This document shows positions 47,358-56,414 of a stretch of 64,000 nucleotides of DNA, piece by piece. The notes under the pieces are model-generated. The model did no database searches and had not been told where the DNA came from. It saw only the letters and a list, made by a program, of their open reading frames with translations. A program made the translations under genes and the position numbers. This stretch comes from JAPOXR01 sp965221935 (lineage in GTDB: Bacteria > Pseudomonadota > Alphaproteobacteria > Rhodobacterales > Rhodobacteraceae), in NCBI GenBank assembly GCA_965221935.1, contig CBDCSZ010000053.1, forward strand, positions 12,100-76,099, read 5' to 3'. Each line of letters starts with the position of its first letter. Position 1 is the stretch's first letter.

Positions 47358-47597
47358 ATGAGCGGGCCGCCGGACAGTCACGACCTTGTGCGGCAGCTTG
47401 CCGTGTTGGAGGAGCGCATCAACACGAACCAAGCCGAATACGCCGGAGCCGCGGAGCGGATGAGGGCGTACATGGCCAAACGAGATTCGGACATGGCCAA
47501 GCAGGACAAGGCGAACACCCGACGAATCGTTGCGGCGATCACGGTGGCTGTGATAGTGATCCTTGGCGTCGCGGCGCTGATGATTGCTCCGGCCTGA
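47358..47597 (+). CDS. Small coiled-coil membrane protein
   Basis: A 79-aa protein with a charged N-terminal helical part (LVRQLAVLEERINTNQAEYA; ERMRAYMAKRDSDMAKQD) and one C-terminal membrane helix, IVAAITVAVIVILGVAAL. The pattern suggests a tail-anchored coiled-coil protein. Family not recognised. It precedes an HNH nuclease gene by about 70 bases on the same strand. Confidence 0.6.
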   Translation: MSGPPDSHDLVRQLAVLEERINTNQAEYAGAAERMRAYMAKRDSDMAKQDKANTRRIVAAITVAVIVILGVAALMIAPA

Positions 47598-47668
47598 GCG
47601 TCGGCGGCAGAACGGCGCCGCCGTCGGTGTCGCTTGGCTGCCCTGCAATTGAGATTCGGCTCAGAAAC

Positions 47669-48310
47669 ATGATCCTCCGCCGGTGCCTTAAAGAGCCAGT
47701 CCCAGAGATCTTCAAAGCTTGGGATGACATGTCAGCCGCCGTCGATGCGCATCTCTGTGGCGATGGGGAAACAGCTGCGCGACTGTTCAATAATGCCGAC
47801 GGGCTCAGGATTTGGCACTGGCTCAACCCCGCGTGGTCAATTGATGTGGATGACCGGAATCATATCATCGATCCCAGCCCTCAAGGCGACACCTGTTCGG
47901 TTCCCAGGGATATGCGCGATGGAAAGAGCAGCCGCATTCCGTCCGGCACCAAGCAGGCTGTTCTGGATCGGGACGGTTTCAGTTGCCGCTATTGCGGCAT
48001 TCCTGTCGTGGATGCTGAAATCCGCAAAATTGCGAACAAGCTTTATCCGAAGTCCGTGATTTGGGGAGATGATCCTCGACGCCAGCACGCCGGGTTTGCC
48101 ATCATGTGGCTCCAGTACGATCATGTTGTTCCTTGGAGCCACGGCGGCAGCACAGACGAGAAAAACCTGGTCATATCCTGCGCTCTCTGCAACTTCGGCA
48201 AGATGAAAAACACCTTGAAGCAACTCGGCCTTGAAGATCCCCGCGACCGCGCCCCGGAAAGAAGGCTCGATCACGATGGCCTGGAGCGTCTAAGGCCCTG
48301 CGCCGCTTGA
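47669..48310 (+). CDS. HNH endonuclease
   Basis: About 213 aa from the ATG at 47669 (MILRRCLKEPV), or 227 aa from 47627. The HNH core is KQAVLDRDGFSCRYCGIPVV, then LQYDHVVPWSHGG and NLVISCALCNFGKMKNT, with two CxxC zinc knuckles and the DH of the active site. The N-terminal 100 residues (DGLRIWHWLNPAWSIDVDD) resemble no domain I know. May be defensive or a stand-alone nuclease; it is unrelated in sequence to the phosphorothioate-type HNH enzyme at 19 kb. Confidence 0.83.
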   Translation: MILRRCLKEPVPEIFKAWDDMSAAVDAHLCGDGETAARLFNNADGLRIWHWLNPAWSIDVDDRNHIIDPSPQGDTCSVPRDMRDGKSSRIPSGTKQAVLDRDGFSCRYCGIPVVDAEIRKIANKLYPKSVIWGDDPRRQHAGFAIMWLQYDHVVPWSHGGSTDEKNLVISCALCNFGKMKNTLKQLGLEDPRDRAPERRLDHDGLERLRPCAA

Positions 48311-48925
48311 GTTACTCAGCGGGAATGTCCCGCGGATGCAGTTTGCGAATCCACTCGAATGGTCTCTGGGACGCTGAAATCAGGCCTCTCCCACGCAGTC
48401 CACGGACACTTGCCCGGGCATTCCTCGCTGAGCTCGACCTGAGAGGCCCTCCGAACGACGGACCCGGTCCCTGAATCGCGTTTGCCGTTTGCGGGACGGC
48501 GCGCAAACCGGGGATGGACAAAGGGATGGTTTCGGGTCCCGGAGGAACAACGGAACGGTTTCAGTTTGTCGTTCCAGCAGCCGATCGTCAGCAGAACGGA
48601 TGCCGTCCGGCGTCTTCGCGGCCGTTTGATCCGGAGAAGTTGGAAGCGGCGGGCCGGCGGCAATCCGGGGATGGATTGCGCCTTCCCTGCGCTGTGCAGG
48701 TACTGCACATGAAGAATGCGGGCTGAACAGATGCTTGCGATGAGACTGACCGCCGGCACGGGCGGCAAGTCCGGTTTACCATTTTCCGCATACCAAAACG
48801 CGGACAGGCCGGGGACAGTTGAGAATGATTCAGGCGCGCTGCAAGGCTGCCTCCGATCGCCGGAACCAGCCTTGGCGTCCTCACACCCGTTGCCGAGTTT
48901 CAATCCGCGAAAACGCAGCCAGCAT
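48311..48925. other. Gap with no recognised gene
   Basis: Long overlapping frames on both strands show no family match, no ribosome site and no consistent composition. Confidence 0.45.
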
Positions 48926-49054
48926 ATGCGTCTCCTGCAACCGCAGTCCGTCACCTTGTTGGCCGTGATTTGGCTCGTCGCTTTCGGTCCTGCCTGCACA
49001 AGACCGGAGAGACAATACGAAGGAGCCGTGACAGAATTGCAGAAGGTGCCCTGA
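48926..49054 (+). CDS. Possible 42-aa lipoprotein
   Basis: MRLLQPQSVTLLAVIWLVAF followed by GPACTRPERQYEG: a hydrophobic lead and a Cys in a weak lipobox (GPAC). There is no good ribosome site. Gene calling at this length is uncertain. Confidence 0.3.
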   Translation: MRLLQPQSVTLLAVIWLVAFGPACTRPERQYEGAVTELQKVP

Positions 49055-49064
49055 GCCTTCGTCT

Positions 49065-50075
49065 TCAGTTCACTGATGCGGGTACCGGTTTCCAGCTGCC
49101 GTTGCGGTGTTCCTGCTGAAACCTGACACACCGCGTTGCACGGTTTGAATCCACCTCTTCGAGATTGGCCGCGATTGTTGTGCAAACATCGTTTGCGAAG
49201 GGGCAGCGGCTTGCCAGCCGACAGTGCGCCGGCGGATCGATCGGCGATGTCGGTTCTCCATCCAGTGAAATCCGCAGCTTTTGCTGTCGGGGATGATCGA
49301 CCGGCGTCGCCGACACGAGTGCCCTCGTGTAGGGATGAAAACCGTTGCCGAGCACCTCTCTCGTAGGCCCGACCTCCACAATCTGCCCGAGATACATGAC
49401 AGCAACCCGGTCAGCGAGCATCGACACCACCGCCAGATTGTGGGAAATGAACAAATACGCCAGTTTGAGACGCTGCTGCAGTTCCCTGAGTAGGTTGACG
49501 ATCTGCGCCTCTACGGACACATCCAGAGCTGACGTCGGTTCATCCAGCACCAGCAGTTTCGGGCTGGTCGCCAGTGCCCGCGCAATGCCGACCCGCTGCT
49601 GCTGGCCGCCGGAGAGCTCGTGCGGAAAGCGCCCGGTATGTTCTTCGCTCAGGCCCACGAGCCGAAACAGCGATGCCACGCGCTCCTTCAGTTCGGATCT
49701 GCCGACGATGCTGTGCAGGTGCAGTGGTTCAGCCACAAGCGTGCCGACCCGGCGCCGCGGATTGAGCGATTCGAGGGGATCCTGGTAGACCATCTGCATC
49801 TGCGGCCGCAGTTTCTGCACTTCTGAATTCTGCATGGAAGAAATCTCGCGGCCAGCTATCCGGACCTGACCGCTGTCCGGGTCTTCGAGGCGAAGGATGC
49901 AGCGGCCCACTGTGGATTTACCGCTGCCGCTCTCGCCGACCAGTGCCAGGGTTTCTCCAGGCCGCAGGCTCAGCGACACATTGTCCGCGGCCACGAGATT
50001 CCGGTGCCGGAACATGCCGCTGCGCATCGGGTACCGTTTGGTCAGGCCGGACACGGTGAGCAAGGGATCGCTCAT
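49065..50075 (-). CDS. dppF: Dpp/Opp-type ABC transporter ATPase, DppF
   Basis: A 336-aa ATPase starting at ATG 50075, overlapping the dppD stop (ATGA). Walker A LALVGESGSGKSTVGRC, the Q-loop MQMVYQDPLESLNPRRRV, signature ELSGGQQQRVGIARALA, Walker B LLVLDEPTSALDVSV and the C-terminal oligopeptide-type domain with CRLASRCPFANDVC. Fifth gene of the SBP-dppBCDF operon. Confidence 0.94.
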   Translation of the reverse strand: MSDPLLTVSGLTKRYPMRSGMFRHRNLVAADNVSLSLRPGETLALVGESGSGKSTVGRCILRLEDPDSGQVRIAGREISSMQNSEVQKLRPQMQMVYQDPLESLNPRRRVGTLVAEPLHLHSIVGRSELKERVASLFRLVGLSEEHTGRFPHELSGGQQQRVGIARALATSPKLLVLDEPTSALDVSVEAQIVNLLRELQQRLKLAYLFISHNLAVVSMLADRVAVMYLGQIVEVGPTREVLGNGFHPYTRALVSATPVDHPRQQKLRISLDGEPTSPIDPPAHCRLASRCPFANDVCTTIAANLEEVDSNRATRCVRFQQEHRNGSWKPVPASVN

Positions 50076-51109
50076 ACGATTTCCTTCCATCGGTGGCAGG
50101 CCACCCGATGTCGGTCGCCGCAGCTCTCACGCACGGGCAGTTCAGCTGAACAGATTTTGCGGGCGTGCGCGCATCTTGGATGGAAAGGGCAGCCGCGCGG
50201 CCGGTCGCGCAGGTCCGGCACCTGTCCGGGGATATTCGCCAGCGTGCCGGCGCTCTCGGTTCGGGCCCGCGCCGCAAGCAGCCCCTGCGTGTAGGGGTGG
50301 CGGGGCTCGTCGAAAATCAGCTCGACCGGCGCCTCCTCAAAAATCATCCCGGCATACATGACGGCCACCCGGTCACAGAGTTCAGCGATGACACCGAGAT
50401 TGTGGGTGATGACGATCTGCGACAGGCCGCGATGCTGCCGCAGCCGCGACAAAAGGCGGATGATCTGATACTGGATTGTCACATCCAGAGCCGTGGTCGG
50501 TTCGTCGGCGAGCAGCAGGCGCGGCGAAGACGCCAGCGCCAAAGCAATCATGACCCGCTGCGCCATGCCGCCCGAAAGCTGATGTGGATAGCGCCGCAGC
50601 ACCGACTCCGGATTGGGGAGGCCGACGTCCAGAAGCAGCGATTCGGCCTGCTCGGCGGCCTGGCTGCTGTGAAGCCCCGCATGCACCCGAAAGACCTCCT
50701 TCAGTGTCCGGCCGACGGGCAGCACCGGGTTCAGCGATGCGCCGGGGTTTTGGAAGATCATCGAGATGTGCCGGCCGCGGATGGCGCGCATCCGCTCGCC
50801 GTCGAGCCCCACGAGGTTTTGTCCCTGGAACCGAATCTCGCCGCCGGTCACGAAGCCGGGAGGGCGCAGGAGGCCGATGATGGCGAGGGCGGTGACAGAT
50901 TTGCCGGATCCGCTTTCCCCGACCAGCCCCAGGATTTCGTTTTCGCAGACGGAAAGATCGATGCCGACCAGCACCGGGACGGTCGCCCTGGGGAGCCGGA
51001 ATTCAGCATGCAGGTTCTCAATGTTCAGAATGTCCGCGGCCCGGATTTCCGGCGCCGCCGCCGATGGCGCGTCCGGGTCCGGCTGCTGGAATGATCCGCC
51101 GGAACTCAT
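50072..51109 (-). CDS. dppD: Dpp/Opp-type ABC transporter ATPase, DppD
   Basis: A 345-aa ATPase from ATG 51109. Walker A GLVGESGSGKSVTALAIIG, the Q-loop ISMIFQNPGASLNPVLPVG, signature QLSGGMAQRVMIALALA, Walker B LLLADEPTTALDVTI and C-terminal GCPFHPRCAHARKICS, the Cys-rich motif of oligopeptide ATPases. Overlaps dppC by four bases upstream and dppF downstream. Confidence 0.94.
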   Translation of the reverse strand: MSSGGSFQQPDPDAPSAAAPEIRAADILNIENLHAEFRLPRATVPVLVGIDLSVCENEILGLVGESGSGKSVTALAIIGLLRPPGFVTGGEIRFQGQNLVGLDGERMRAIRGRHISMIFQNPGASLNPVLPVGRTLKEVFRVHAGLHSSQAAEQAESLLLDVGLPNPESVLRRYPHQLSGGMAQRVMIALALASSPRLLLADEPTTALDVTIQYQIIRLLSRLRQHRGLSQIVITHNLGVIAELCDRVAVMYAGMIFEEAPVELIFDEPRHPYTQGLLAARARTESAGTLANIPGQVPDLRDRPRGCPFHPRCAHARKICSAELPVRESCGDRHRVACHRWKEIV

Positions 51110-51969
51110 GTCCGTTTTGGATCCAGAAGATCTCTCAGCCCGTCGCCGATCAGATTGAACCCCATGACCGTGACGGCGATCGCCAGACCCGGAAAAAAGG
51201 AAATCCACCACTGGCCGGAAATGATCCGCGGCACGCCGAGCCCGATCATGACGCCCCATTCCGGTGTCGGCAGGTGCACGCCGAGCCCGATGAAACTCAG
51301 CCCGGCCGCATCCAGGATCGCCCATCCGCACTGCAGAGTCGACTGGACGAAAATCGGCGCCAGGCTGTTCGGGAGCAGGTGCCAGGCCAATATGCGCAGA
51401 TCGGACGCGCCGACGCCGCGCGCTGCCATCGCATAGAGCGAATTTTTGATGACAAGAAAGCGGCTGCGCGACAGGCGGGCGTAGACCGGAACATTGACAA
51501 AGGCGATGGCGATAATGAGGTTCGGAATGCTCGGACCGAGCACGCCGGCGATGGCCATGGCCAGAATGAATCCGGGAAATGCGGCAATTATGTCCATCAG
51601 CCGCATGCACACTTCGTCGATTTTGCCGCCATAGAAGCCGGCGATGACGCCAACCGATGAACCGGTGATAAGACCGAATGCGACGGCGCCCAGTCCAATG
51701 CCCAAATCGATCCGTATCCCGTACAGAACCCGTGAAAAGATATCCTCGCCGAAGATTCCGGTTCCGAACAGATGGTTCCAGGACGGGGCCTGCATCCGTT
51801 CCTTCGGGTTCAGCGCGTAAGGATCGTAGGGCGCAATCGCCGGCGCCAGCAGCCCCAGGATTGCGAGTCCGATCACGATCCCAAAGCCAAGTGCGGTGAC
51901 CGGGTTGCGGCGGCACCAGCCGGGCAAATCCTGCAGGTTGTTCTGAATGACCGCCGCGAGCCCGGACAC
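51106..51969 (-). CDS. dppC: Dpp/Opp-type ABC transporter permease, DppC
   Basis: A 287-aa membrane protein. The GTG at 51969 is chosen because it follows the dppB stop closely and gives the usual length; longer frames overlap dppB. It shows HLFGTGIFGEDIFSRVLYGI, GARGVGASDLRILAWHLLPN (EAA-type loop) and GLSFIGLGVHLPTPEWGVM, all characteristic of DppC. Confidence 0.92.
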   Translation of the reverse strand: MSGLAAVIQNNLQDLPGWCRRNPVTALGFGIVIGLAILGLLAPAIAPYDPYALNPKERMQAPSWNHLFGTGIFGEDIFSRVLYGIRIDLGIGLGAVAFGLITGSSVGVIAGFYGGKIDEVCMRLMDIIAAFPGFILAMAIAGVLGPSIPNLIIAIAFVNVPVYARLSRSRFLVIKNSLYAMAARGVGASDLRILAWHLLPNSLAPIFVQSTLQCGWAILDAAGLSFIGLGVHLPTPEWGVMIGLGVPRIISGQWWISFFPGLAIAVTVMGFNLIGDGLRDLLDPKRT

Positions 51970-51970
51970 G

Positions 51971-52978
51971 CTACAACCGCACCCTAGGATCCAAAACAAC
52001 GTAGAGGATATCCACCAGCAGAAACAGCAGCACGTAGATGCTTGTCGAATACAGGATGAAGCCCTGCAGCGCCGGATAGTCACTGGAAGCGATGGCGTTG
52101 TAGACATACCGGCCCAGGCCAGGCCAGGCGAAGACGTTCTCCACCAGAACAACGCCGCCGAGCAGGTAGCCGTAGACAATGGCGATCATCGTGATGACCG
52201 GCAGGATGGCGTTGCGCAGCGCGTGACGAAACACGACCGACCACTCCGACAGTCCCAAGGCCCGGGCGGCTCGTATGTAATCGGATTCCAGAGCTTCGAT
52301 CATGCTTGCCCGGGTCATCCTCGCGAGCGGAGCCATAGCGGCAAATGCCAGCACACAGGCCGGCATGACGATCGACTCGACCGAGCTCCTGAATGCCGGC
52401 CAGTTCCCGGTCATCAGCGAATCGATCGTGTACATGCCGGTGATGGCGTCCGGCGGCGGAATTGAGACGCTGATCCTGCCCTGCGGCGCCGGCAGCCAGT
52501 GAAGCAGAAAGAAAAAGACGTAGATGGCGAGCAGACTGACCCAAAATACGGGCATGGCGACGCCGCAGACCGCCAGCAGCCGCGATATGTGGTCGATCCA
52601 TGTTCCCTGCCAGACCGCCGATGCGATCCCCAGCGGCACCGCCAGCAGAACGGCCAGCAGCATGGCATAGACCGTCAGTTCGAAAGTCGGCATGAACCTT
52701 GATGTCAAATCGTCCAGCACCGGCTGATTGGTGACAAATGAATCGCCGAAATCCCCCTTTGCGACTCCGCCGATATAGCGCACGTACTGAACCCACAGCG
52801 GATCGTTAAGCCCGGCGTTTTCGGCAATTCTGTCGCGTGTTTCCTGGCTGGCGAGAGGACTGATCATCAGATCGATCGGATTTCCGGGAATAATCCGCGT
52901 CAGCGCAAATGTGACGACAGTGACCCCGAGCAGAACCGGGATCAGCAGCAGCAGGCGGCGCGAGATGAATCCAGTCAT
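51971..52978 (-). CDS. dppB: Dpp/Opp-type ABC transporter permease, DppB
   Basis: A 335-aa membrane protein from ATG 52978 (MTGFISRRLLLLIPVLLGVT). It has TFALTRIIPGNPIDLMISP, FVTNQPVLDDLTSRFMPTFE and the EAA loop YIRAARALGLSEWSVVFRHA. First permease of the operon, about 90 bases after the binding-protein gene. Confidence 0.93.
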   Translation of the reverse strand: MTGFISRRLLLLIPVLLGVTVVTFALTRIIPGNPIDLMISPLASQETRDRIAENAGLNDPLWVQYVRYIGGVAKGDFGDSFVTNQPVLDDLTSRFMPTFELTVYAMLLAVLLAVPLGIASAVWQGTWIDHISRLLAVCGVAMPVFWVSLLAIYVFFFLLHWLPAPQGRISVSIPPPDAITGMYTIDSLMTGNWPAFRSSVESIVMPACVLAFAAMAPLARMTRASMIEALESDYIRAARALGLSEWSVVFRHALRNAILPVITMIAIVYGYLLGGVVLVENVFAWPGLGRYVYNAIASSDYPALQGFILYSTSIYVLLFLLVDILYVVLDPRVRL

Positions 52979-53065
52979 GGGGTCATGCAACCGAATGCGG
53001 GCCGCCCAACACGGCCGGCCCGCTAATAACTTTACATGCTATGCCGGTTGCGGCAAATGCGAACG

Positions 53066-54679
53066 CTACTCCTTGTAGAGATACTGGAACCGCGTCAGGT
53101 TGTCCGCGGAGTAAAAGATATACCCCTTGACGTTGGAGCGCATCGCCAGCACCGATTGCGGCTGGTACAGCAGGACCCACGGTGCCTCATCAAGGATAAT
53201 CCGCTGGATCTCCACGATCGCGGCGTCACGCGCGGCATGGTCGGTGCTGATCGTATGTTCCGCGATCAGCTCATCCACTGTCGAGTTCGCATAGTTCGCA
53301 TAGTTGCAGCAGCTGTGATGGAACTTCCAGTAGACATGGTAGTACGGCTCATTATTGATCGAAATCCAGAAGTTGGTGAAGAAGAACACCAGCTCATGTT
53401 TCTGAATCTTGTCAAAATACGCCGCCCCCGGCAGCTCCTGGATCTGCACATCGATGCCGATCTCGCCCAGCGACTGACGCACGAACACCGCCGTTTCCTT
53501 GGCCTCCTGGTTGCCGATCGGAATCTCGAACACGGTTGAAAAACCGTCCGCATAACCCGCTTCCGCCAGCAATGCCTTGGCCTTCTCCGGATCGTGGCTG
53601 TAGACGAAAAACTCATCCGTGTGCCCCGGAGTTCCCTTGGGGATCGGGCTCGTCAGCTGGATCGCATAGCCGTTCAGGACATCGTCGACGATCGTTTCAT
53701 ACGGAATGGCATATGATATCGCCTGCCGAACAAGCTTGTTGTTGAACGGCTCGACTTCATTGTTCATACCGATATAGGCGATCGTCCGGCTTGTGTTCCG
53801 GTGCACGGTAATGTCCGGATTGGCTTCCAGCGACGCGATGTCAAAGGTTGGCAGCTCCTGCGCGATATCCACGGCGCCGCTGACCAGCTGGGCGAGCCGG
53901 CTGGCAGGATCGGGAATGACCTTGAACACGATCCGCTCGATATGGGCGGGCTCGCCGTGGAAATTCTCGTTGCGAACGAGCACGTACTGATTGCCGGGAT
54001 CGCGGCTTTCAAGCTTGTATGCTCCCTGTTCAGTGCCGGTGGTGTCCGACTTCAGCCACTCGTGGGCAGACGGGTCATCCTCGGTCATGAGCGGCCCGAC
54101 CACATTCGGATTAAGGATCGAGTTGCCTGCCTGGGCCATGTTGCCGAAAAGCAGGGAATTCGCGCGGTCGAGATGGATGGCCACGGTCATCGAGTCGATC
54201 ATTTCAATGTGGTGCTTGTCTGGAACTTCAGCGAGCGCCATGTTGCCGACGGTCACGCCCATCTGGTCGAAAAGCCGGTCAAATGTGAATTTGACCGATT
54301 CCGCTGTCAGCGGATCGCCGTTCGAAAATTTCAGACCCTCACGCATCTTGAACGTGACTGTTTTGCCGTCTTCGCTCCATTCGAAGCTTTCTGCGAGCCC
54401 GCCAACGAAATTGTTCGGATCGCCGACCATGGTGCCGTCATCCTGGGTGACGATCTCGTAATCGATCAGCCAGTTGTAGACATTGGTCAGGAATTCCCAT
54501 GTGTTGATGTTGCCGCTTGTCAGCGTGGGATCGATGTTCTGGAGATCCCTGGACACCGCCACCACAAGCGTGTCCTTGTCTGTCTGGGCCAGCGCCGCAG
54601 TGGCCGCGCCGACCATCACAAGAGCCGCACCCACTGCATTGAGCACCGAAATGCGGCATAATTTCAAAAGTATACGCAA
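53066..54679 (-). CDS. ABC transporter substrate-binding protein, family 5 (DppA type)
   Basis: About 537 aa. The start is a TTG at 54679 with GAGGAGG just upstream; no ATG gives a signal peptide. Signal: LCRISVLNAVGAALVMVG then AATAALAQ. The mature part shows NIDPTLTSGNINTWEFLTNV, LKFSNGDPLTAESVKFTFDR (the family-5 signature region), IAYIGMNNEVEPFNNKLVRQ and AISYAIPYETIVDDVL. Delivers peptides or a similar ligand to DppBCDF. The neighbouring hydantoinase/amidohydrolase genes suggest a cyclic amide or peptide-like ligand. Confidence 0.92.
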   Translation of the reverse strand: MRILLKLCRISVLNAVGAALVMVGAATAALAQTDKDTLVVAVSRDLQNIDPTLTSGNINTWEFLTNVYNWLIDYEIVTQDDGTMVGDPNNFVGGLAESFEWSEDGKTVTFKMREGLKFSNGDPLTAESVKFTFDRLFDQMGVTVGNMALAEVPDKHHIEMIDSMTVAIHLDRANSLLFGNMAQAGNSILNPNVVGPLMTEDDPSAHEWLKSDTTGTEQGAYKLESRDPGNQYVLVRNENFHGEPAHIERIVFKVIPDPASRLAQLVSGAVDIAQELPTFDIASLEANPDITVHRNTSRTIAYIGMNNEVEPFNNKLVRQAISYAIPYETIVDDVLNGYAIQLTSPIPKGTPGHTDEFFVYSHDPEKAKALLAEAGYADGFSTVFEIPIGNQEAKETAVFVRQSLGEIGIDVQIQELPGAAYFDKIQKHELVFFFTNFWISINNEPYYHVYWKFHHSCCNYANYANSTVDELIAEHTISTDHAARDAAIVEIQRIILDEAPWVLLYQPQSVLAMRSNVKGYIFYSADNLTRFQYLYKE

Positions 54680-55181
54680 TTTTTCCTCCTCGATTGATTG
54701 CCGGTTCCCGGCAACAGCGCCGGTCCCACAGGCATTTGTCCAATGTGCAGCCGCGCATTCACCCGGTGAATTTCCCGCTGCACCGAATGCCAAACGGGTC
54801 TGGCACTTTTCACCCCCGGCATCGTGACAGTAACCCTGAACTATTTCACATAGTCATTTCCGCCGCAATGGAAATCCTCCCGGGCGGCTGGGCGGCCGCG
54901 TTGGAAAGTTGCTGTGTCTCGTCCTGCAGCATTGCCTAAACATGATTTTAAAACAAGCAGTTGAGGCGGGTCAGGGCAATGCAGGGCTTCACTGGACCTT
55001 TGCAGGGGCCGATGGCGGCCGGCGGAGCGGCGCCACCGCCATGTTCGCTGGAAAACGCTTGTGTCAGCCCTTCCGCGCATGGTTTCCGGCGACCGATGCC
55101 AGGCGCGAAGCCGGCGGCAAGACAGCGGCGTCGCTTCCTGACGGACGTCGCGCCGGTGCCGCCGACGGGAATTTTCCGAGG
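54680..55181. other. Intergenic region before the Dpp operon
   Basis: No coding sequence recognised. It separates the amidohydrolase from the binding-protein gene and probably holds the Dpp promoter. Confidence 0.5.
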
Positions 55182-56414
55182 TCAGTCGAGATCGAGTTTC
55201 TCGAATTTCCCATCCTTCATGATGACGCGGAGATACTTTCCCTGGTGCTCAAGCCGGCCGAGATCTTCAAGAGGATTGCCGTCCACAATCAACAGGTCGG
55301 CGACTGCGCCGGGCGCAATCACGCCGAGCCTGCCATCCTGCCGCAGGATCTCGGCATTGATCCTGGTCGCCGAAGTCAGAACTTCTCGCGGCGTCTGCGC
55401 CTCGGCCTGCAGCGCCAGACTGCATGACTGGTGTTCACGCAAGGCGCCGAGGAGATCGGAGCCGAACCCTATCTTCACCCCCGCGCTGCGGCAGTGCTCG
55501 ACGGCGAGAACCCCTGCGTCCTTGACGCGCTGCAGCTTTCCGATGCTGACTTCCGGCAGCCCGAGTTCGATCCCGAACTTGTCCATGATGTCATAGGCCG
55601 CCAGCGTCGGCACCAGATATGCGTCATGCCGGGCCATGTGTTCGGCCGTCTCACGGTCCACAAGGTTGCCGTGCTCAATTGTCCGGACCCCGCAGTCGAC
55701 GGCATGCCGGGATGACTGCGGCGTGTAGGAGTGGGCGGCGACATAGGTGTTCCAGGCCTCGGCCTCATCGACGATCGCCCTGAGTTCCTCGGGCGCAAAC
55801 TGGACATTCTCGATCGGGTCCGTCGGCGACGCGACTCCGCCGGATACCATCACTTTCACGTGGTCGGAACCGAGGCGCAGCTCATCGCGGGCCGCGGCGC
55901 GGGCTTCGCTGACGCCATCCGCCAGCCGGCTTTGCATATCAAGCGCCGATTCCGCCCGGCATTCCCGCCGCAGATCGGTCCGCAGCCTGAAATCGCCATG
56001 CCCGCCGGTCTGGGTCAGAGCCCGGCCGCTGACGAAGATCCGGGGACCCTGCAGAAGACCCTGCTCGACCGCGTCGGCCAGCCCCCTGTCAGCGCCGCAG
56101 CAGTCGCGGATCGTTGTGAAACCGCGCATCAGCGTCTCGCGCATGTTCTGGGCCGCCAGCGCAGTCATCATGGTCAGCGGAATATTCGCGAGCTTGCGCA
56201 GGTCTATCTCGGAAAGAGTCACGTGCATATGGCAGTCGATCAATCCGGGCATGAGCACGCCGCCCTTGCCATCCACCGCGCGCGCCGCGCCGCTGGCGAT
56301 GGGTTCGGCTGAGACTTCCCTGAAGCGCCCGTTCTCCACGAGCACATATCCATCTTCCGGTTCCCGCCGATCGGCGTCCCAGATCCGGACATTCCGAAAA
56401 AGTATGCAGCTCAT
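55182..56414 (-). CDS. Metal-dependent amidohydrolase (imidazolonepropionase/prolidase-like)
   Basis: A 410-aa enzyme. The first metal motif is MPGLIDCHMHVTL (HxH). SDHVKVMVSGGVASPTDP holds the bridging Lys, YVAAHSYTPQSSRHAVDCG the third His, VRTIEHGNLVDRE the fourth, and KIGFGSDLLGALREHQ the catalytic Asp. Amidohydrolase superfamily members with this layout cleave Xaa-Pro or cyclic amides. The start overlaps the hyuB stop, so the two are co-translated. Confidence 0.9.
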   Translation of the reverse strand: MSCILFRNVRIWDADRREPEDGYVLVENGRFREVSAEPIASGAARAVDGKGGVLMPGLIDCHMHVTLSEIDLRKLANIPLTMMTALAAQNMRETLMRGFTTIRDCCGADRGLADAVEQGLLQGPRIFVSGRALTQTGGHGDFRLRTDLRRECRAESALDMQSRLADGVSEARAAARDELRLGSDHVKVMVSGGVASPTDPIENVQFAPEELRAIVDEAEAWNTYVAAHSYTPQSSRHAVDCGVRTIEHGNLVDRETAEHMARHDAYLVPTLAAYDIMDKFGIELGLPEVSIGKLQRVKDAGVLAVEHCRSAGVKIGFGSDLLGALREHQSCSLALQAEAQTPREVLTSATRINAEILRQDGRLGVIAPGAVADLLIVDGNPLEDLGRLEHQGKYLRVIMKDGKFEKLDLD